From Primula veris (Eukaryota; Streptophyta; Magnoliopsida; Ericales; Primulaceae), in the NCBI GenBank assembly GCA_963682055.1, contig OY821743.1:29622702-29686701 (forward strand): a stretch of 64,000 bases of DNA. Direction: 5' to 3'. Positions within the stretch are counted from its first letter, which is position 1, and each line of letters begins with the position of its first letter. The position numbers and the translations under genes were made by a program. Of the stretch, positions 58,974 to 64,000 are shown in pieces. The notes below the pieces were generated by a model. The model had not been told where the DNA came from and did not search any database. It worked only from the letters and a program-made list of their open reading frames with translations.

Positions 58974-61900
58974 TTAATCGCTGACGTCATCATCAAGATC
59001 TGCAAATAGAAAATTAAAATAAGGAACCACAAATGAGGAGTATATACTGGATGGTCCTGGTAAATATAGTGAGGCCAACATCTCAGAAATCTCAAAAAAA
59101 AAAAAAAAAAAAAAACTCTAGTCAGGGCTACTCTAAACTGAAACTCTGAATTACCATTGGGTTGGACCACTATTTTTGTGAGTGAACCACACCAACCTAA
59201 TTTTTTGCAATCACAAATGAGAGTTGAACAAAGGTTTGAATAAAATCAATAGCAATCCATTAGCAAGCATGAAATAATGCTAACAACCATTTCGGGTGTT
59301 TACCACATTGCTTACTAAGGCCGATGTTTTCAAATTATCAAGAAAGAGACAAAGTGGTAGATTGATACAACATATAGAGCTCTACAAATACGGAAATCTA
59401 GAAAGAGTTCTCACCTTCATTTATTTCTTCTTCACTCTGGCTGTCATTACCTTCGTCACTATCATCCTCAGAACCACCTTCTTCAGAATCACCTTCTTCA
59501 TCACTACTTTTATCTTCTGTATCATCTTTCTTAGTTTCAACAGTAACTTTAGGTTTTGGAGGAGGTATAAAACTAGCTGTCGACCTTCTGCGAGTACTTG
59601 ACACAATGTTGCTCATGTCAATGCCTTCAAGCTCTTTTGCTGTCTCTTTTCGTTTTTTGACGTCCTTAATTTCTGTAGAGAAACCAAATATGTTATCATA
59701 AAGAGTAAATATTATTGAAGTTCTATGTGCAATAGCCAAGTCTAATAGGATTAAATATAGCCTAAAACAGAGTAAAACTGGATAAAAAGGTAACTGCGTT
59801 TATATGTTTATCTGCTGATTCCTAGCATAACTAACCCCTCATCAACAAAAGCGGTTGCTCTAACAAACCATAAGAACTAAGAAGAGATGTTTTTTTTCAA
59901 GAACACAGACAAAAGACTCCACCCGCAAAAGAACTTTAACACAAGCATGACGTAAATTAATCATTTCATATTAAGTTTTTAACACTTAAAATAAAGAAAC
60001 TACTAAAAAAAAACATTTGAAAGAGCCCCCGCAAAAGAACTTTAACACAAGCATGATGTAAATTAATTATTTCATATTAACACTTGAATAAATAAATTAT
60101 TAAAATTAAAAAAACATTTGAAAGAGCACTGAGACTTTCAATTGCCAACTTCAATCATTATAGAAAAAAAACTGCAAGCAAATTGAGAGGATTCGTCAAA
60201 TTATGAATGTTGACTATAGTCTTTCTTCTCCTAGCAGGCATCTTATATTTCAACCTTTAGTGGAGGCTAAGAAACAAAAGAAGTGAGGGAAAGTCTGCTG
60301 ACGAATTATCAGCGCGTGGTTATGGAAAATGCATGTCTAGTTAGTATGGGCTAGTATTAGTTAGTAAATATAAATATTTGAATCAAGTTTTTTATTGAAG
60401 AGAATAATGTTTGACATAAAGTGAAGATTTGTAAGACTGGGTCAAGGGAGAAAAAAGTTACTAGTCACACCCCATTGGTCAAACATGAAACAGCCTATTG
60501 GTGAAAGTAGCCTGATGACCAATCATGTAGTTGTAGAAGACGCATATCTAACAAGATAGTAGATAGTGAAGATAAATAATTCAATTAAGTCTCTTATTGA
60601 AGGGCAAGCTAAAGAGGAGAAAGAAGTCTATTCTGGAATTAGTCACCCCATTGGTAGACCACGAAAGGGGATCCTAAATAAAAACTTCTGGAACTCACAT
60701 TTCCTTCGATATTGGTGAAAGTAGTATTTGCGTTGGATGCAAAATATCTGTCTACATTAGTGGTACATTATTATGAGTACTACAGTTGAAAATGCGATTT
60801 CTGTGACAGATATTATGATTTCTTCTTAAAATTGGGTTCACACTGTTGGTAAAAAGGATCGGGGATGCCTCCATACCAAAGGAGAAAGAAAGACACCGAT
60901 GTACTTATCTGAAAATGCTAGGGTATCTAAATAGTAGATTAAACTAAAGCTGACATTGTATTTAGAAATTACCCTTTTCTGAAGGATCAGCAGATAATCC
61001 CTCACGAGAGAGAATCTCCTCTAGTTCTTTTCTCACGAAAGCCTCACGTCTGTCCTCGGGAACTTGCTTGGCTTTCTTATAAACAACGGGAGGAACACTG
61101 CAGGAAAAAAAAACAATTTTAAGCATAAAAAAGTTATCACATCGACGGGTAAATATGTGGTAAGGTGAATAGGAACCTCATCCCACAAGATTTGATCACT
61201 GATTTTAGACGCTCCACACGTTTCCCATATGAAGGAGCGGCAACTTCTTTTTTCTGCAGTTAATGCAGATGTTAAGCTTCAAACTATTGCCTTGTGCATA
61301 ATAGTAGCGACAGATTGGATAATCAGAAAATCGGAAAAAAGGGTTGCTTTTCTTTTCTGAATTTAACGAATAATTGAACTTGTTTGATTGCAGTTTTAAG
61401 CTAATAAGATGGATTTTTTTAGGTTAACGAGAAACCTAGGTTTATCGAGCTTCAAACTTATAACTTTTTCAGGGCGAAATTTCAAAAAAACTGAAATTTA
61501 AAATGGTAACATGCAGTCTGTCTTTTAGACAAAAACAAAGAGCTTAAAAGAAGCAATCAAACAAGGTTAGACTTTAACAACCGCCCAGTGCCTAATACTA
61601 ACAACAGAAGTAGAAAACCAAAAAATAAGTGTACTTATATTGAGTCGCTACTTTTTCCTGAATCTAATGAATCAAGTTAGTAATGCTTCAAATTGTTGCC
61701 TGATGATACTGGGCACTGGCTCCAGGGGTTGGAAAGTCGGGGAAAAGAAACATAGTTAATACTTATTTCAGCCAAATTTAAAGAAAAAGATAAATAAAAC
61801 TGAAAATCGTATTACTCTAAAAGATATAGTTTTCTTTTTCACAAAGAAATAAATGGTAGCCTGATGCGTATTGCTGACAACATAAGTTAGAAAGTCAGAA

Positions 61901-63429
61901 AAAAGAAAAAGGCTTTACCTTTGCAGACTTTTCATCTGACGATTGAGACTGATCACCTTCTGATACACCACCGGCTTCTCTATCGCTGCTCTCCTCTGAT
62001 ATCTTTAATTTCTTCTTGTTAGAAGCTTTAGTCTCAGTTGCAAATACTTTGCGTTTTTTAGGCTCGACAGATGCTTTTCGTTTTGCAACAACTTTCTTCT
62101 TTGTTTTAGATTCCTCCTCATCACTTTCACTATCTAAAGAATCACTGCTCTGTTCACTGCTATCAATTTTCGATGGTTTGCCACGAGAGCTCTTTTCAGA
62201 ATTCTTCTTCTTTGCACTACTCGGTTTAGAGACTTCAGGAGAGTTTAACACCTGAGCAAAAAAAGCCAATACGTAAATGCCAAACTCATAAGTACTTTAA
62301 AAATAAATAGGACATAACAGGAAAAAACTGCCTCACCAGATCTATCTGCTTGCTGATGAATTTCTTGAAAGGAAGAAGGGTATTAAGTTCAACCTCAAGG
62401 TCTCCCTCTAACAGCTTACGAACCCCAGCCATTGTGATTGTACTGCAAAAGTAAAGCAGAAGAAACCCAGTAAATACTTGTTCCCTTTGATACTAAGACC
62501 ACAAGGTCCATACCCGTAATTTTTGTTGAAGTGGTCGACTTTTCTTTACCTTTCTTGCCATTAAAAAGGATGATATCATCCTTTCACACCAACCCATAAT
62601 CTTTTGACCATCAATACACCATACTTCTAAGTTCACAACTTAGTGACCAATCTACATTTTATCATTTTCTATACCAACTTCTTAAAGTTCACAAATGTAA
62701 AACCAGTGTTATACAAAATCAAGAAACCATCATGATTCATAAGCATTTAAAAGTCTATATTATAACGATAGTGGTACAAACTTTTCGATCTTATGCAAAC
62801 TGGTCACTGGATGTTGGTAAACCAACTTAATTGAAAAACTAGCACCTAACTATTGCTTTTAAGTTGAAATATTCCATTGACGTACTACTCATTAAATTGT
62901 GTATAGCTCTGTGTATTAAATTATGAAACTTAATTGCCTAGTGTACGAATTGTTAAAACCCGCTAAAATGGTGTACAAATGTTTAAAGCCGCTAATTAGG
63001 TGTAAAAAAGTGATAATTTCCCAAATAATGAAGTCTTTTCAGCTACTACCAATACACAGTAACAAAAACACAGAAGAGTAAAATAAAGGCAAACAAAGAT
63101 CTCAAGATATGAGCATACTTGGAATTAGCTTTCAGATATGAAGCCCTTTTCCAAACAGCATCTTTTACAGTGCTCTCACTTGGAAGTTCTTCCTTTTCCA
63201 TGCCCTCACTGTCCTGAATTTGAGCTTTCGCTTTGTTTTTTCCAGTTAATAGGCCCATCACTGGAGAATCATCCATTTCTTTTCCATCTTCAGAGCTAGC
63301 TTCTTTCACATCTTTTTTCGGTTGTTTTCTTTTAGCGAAATCCCCCATCTTTTCTTTTTCCATCGAGACGATTTTCTCTTCCGTGTCTAGAGAACTCTTC
63401 AAGTCGTCATCATCAACATGTTCCAAGCA
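58974..63429 (-). CDS. HIRIP3-like histone chaperone with DEK_C and CHZ domains (5' part missing from the window)
   Basis: Seven exons (minus): 63429-63119, 62442-62337, 62251-61919, 61253-61177, 61097-60973, 59672-59415, 58999-58974. All are GT-AG and in phase, giving 411 residues to TAA. The first listed exon starts after an intron-like TTTTATTTCTATTCTTAATCTAG, so upstream coding exons are outside what I can recognise. The N-terminal part is acidic/Lys-rich. A DEK_C-like domain spans the first two exons: [12 protein letters not shown], then [19 protein letters not shown] and [15 protein letters not shown] long Lys/Ser/Glu-rich disordered region follows. Next comes a conserved helical block: [20 protein letters not shown], then [20 protein letters not shown] and [20 protein letters not shown]. 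The CHZ motif is [18 protein letters not shown]. The tail is highly acidic, ending [11 protein letters not shown] binds H2A-H2B (or H2A.Z-H2B) dimers, so a nuclear histone-chaperone role is expected. Similar to At1g44780/At4g08310 (from memory). Confidence 0.88.
59932..60128. repeat. Tandem duplication of about 96-100 bp in an intron of the HIRIP3-like gene
   Basis: CCCGCAAAAGAACTTTAACA...ACATTTGAAAGAGC occurs twice head to tail, starting at 59932 and 60028. Confidence 0.85.
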
Positions 63430-64000
63430 CTAGATTAAGAATAGAAATAAAACAGTTACCAAGTTGGACGAAATTTAGGAAAGCAATGTCGATGGCAATT
63501 AGTTACGACAAGACTAAAATAATTTGGACGCTAAAATGAGTTCCTTCCATAGATTTAATGCTATATTTTAAAAAAGAAACCAGAACAGTAATATACTGAA
63601 AACCAAGTGGGTAGTATAATTTTGCAGTAATAATCATATATGATATCCTTAATTATGGCAAGTCCTTATAACCAAACGCAGCTTAAAACCTCCAGAAATC
63701 CTAATCTATCAATATGACTTTTTATATTTAAAACCTGAATTTCCTCCAAGGGAGCTATAAAAATCTATGTTGCACGGACACGGATTCGAGTATCGTATCC
63801 GATACAATACGGATACGCGGATATGGGTTTTTTGGAAAATTTAGGATGTGATACGGTTAGGATACGTCAATCATTAAAATATTTAATATATAATTAAAAG
63901 TAGCAACAAATATTCAAACCAAAATCAGCTAAGATAGATAGCAGGAGAGGGGGAACAGAAGGAGAGAGTTGGTCTTAAAAAAGAAAGTTTACCGTCAATA
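63430..64000. other. Presumed intron of the HIRIP3-like gene with a dispersed-repeat-like end
   Basis: No coding exon is recognised. From about 63770 the sequence GTTGCACGGACACGGATTCG followed by several GGATACG/CGTATCC units looks like the subterminal region of a transposable element truncated by the window edge. The family is not assigned. Confidence 0.4.

Noticed and set aside
59296..59601. 101-codon plus-strand frame rich in Phe/Ile/Thr
   Set aside because: It is the complement of the Glu/Asp/Ser-rich exon of the HIRIP3-like gene.
1..64000. CRISPR arrays, bacterial operons, rRNA genes
   Set aside because: No regularly spaced short repeats with unique spacers, no Shine-Dalgarno-led gene strings and no rRNA segments were seen. 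The window is plant nuclear DNA.

Overview
This is a 64 kb window of AT-rich nuclear DNA from a flowering plant, almost certainly a eudicot. The evidence is spliced genes with GT-AG introns, plant-specific families (ERF014-type AP2/ERF factor, plant mobile domain, pectin methylesterase inhibitor remnant, HIRIP3-like histone chaperone) and a dense load of plant DNA transposons. The species cannot be named from the sequence alone. Gene models were built by eye from homology and splice signals.

Layout. 1-9.7 kb is a decayed Mutator-like (MULE) composite. It holds a plant-mobile-domain (MAIN-like) pseudogene, a FAR1-like MULE transposase pseudogene and a downstream OTU-protease-like segment, all on the + strand. 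AAACCGTA/TACGGTTT hairpins sit at both ends and also between the two modules. A 1,032 bp hAT element with a perfect 8 bp target duplication splits the transposase. 11.15-14.76 kb is an intact four-exon MORN-repeat membrane protein gene (+). 15-29 kb has no host gene that I can see but has several hAT, Stowaway and pogo/Emigrant-type elements and short tandem repeats. 29.4-31.2 kb is a two-exon RING-H2 E3 ligase gene (+). 32.8-38.7 kb is a twelve-exon gene for a YbaK/ProX-type prolyl-tRNA editing-domain protein (-). 39-47 kb is repeat-rich: a tandem array of about 255 bp units, a degenerate PMEI fragment, and a long hairpin with arms of about 0.5 kb. 47.8-48.4 kb is a single-exon ERF014-like transcription factor (-). 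52.3-56.6 kb is a three-exon glutaredoxin-like gene (-). 59.0-63.4 kb is the 3' part of a HIRIP3-like gene with DEK_C and CHZ domains (-), whose 5' end lies outside the recognised part of the window.

The six host genes are functionally unrelated: membrane scaffold, ubiquitin ligase, tRNA proofreading, transcription factor, redox protein, histone chaperone. They do not form a pathway. The arrangement is better explained by conserved neighbourhood: from memory, Arabidopsis carries ERF014 (At1g44830), the YbaK-domain gene (At1g44835) and a CHZ gene (At1g44780) close together on chromosome 1. I found no prokaryote-style operon, CRISPR array, rRNA or convincing tRNA. The most unusual material is the PMD + transposase + OTU composite with its repeated hairpins, the nested long inverted repeat at 43.7-45.0 kb, and the array upstream of the tRNA-editing gene.
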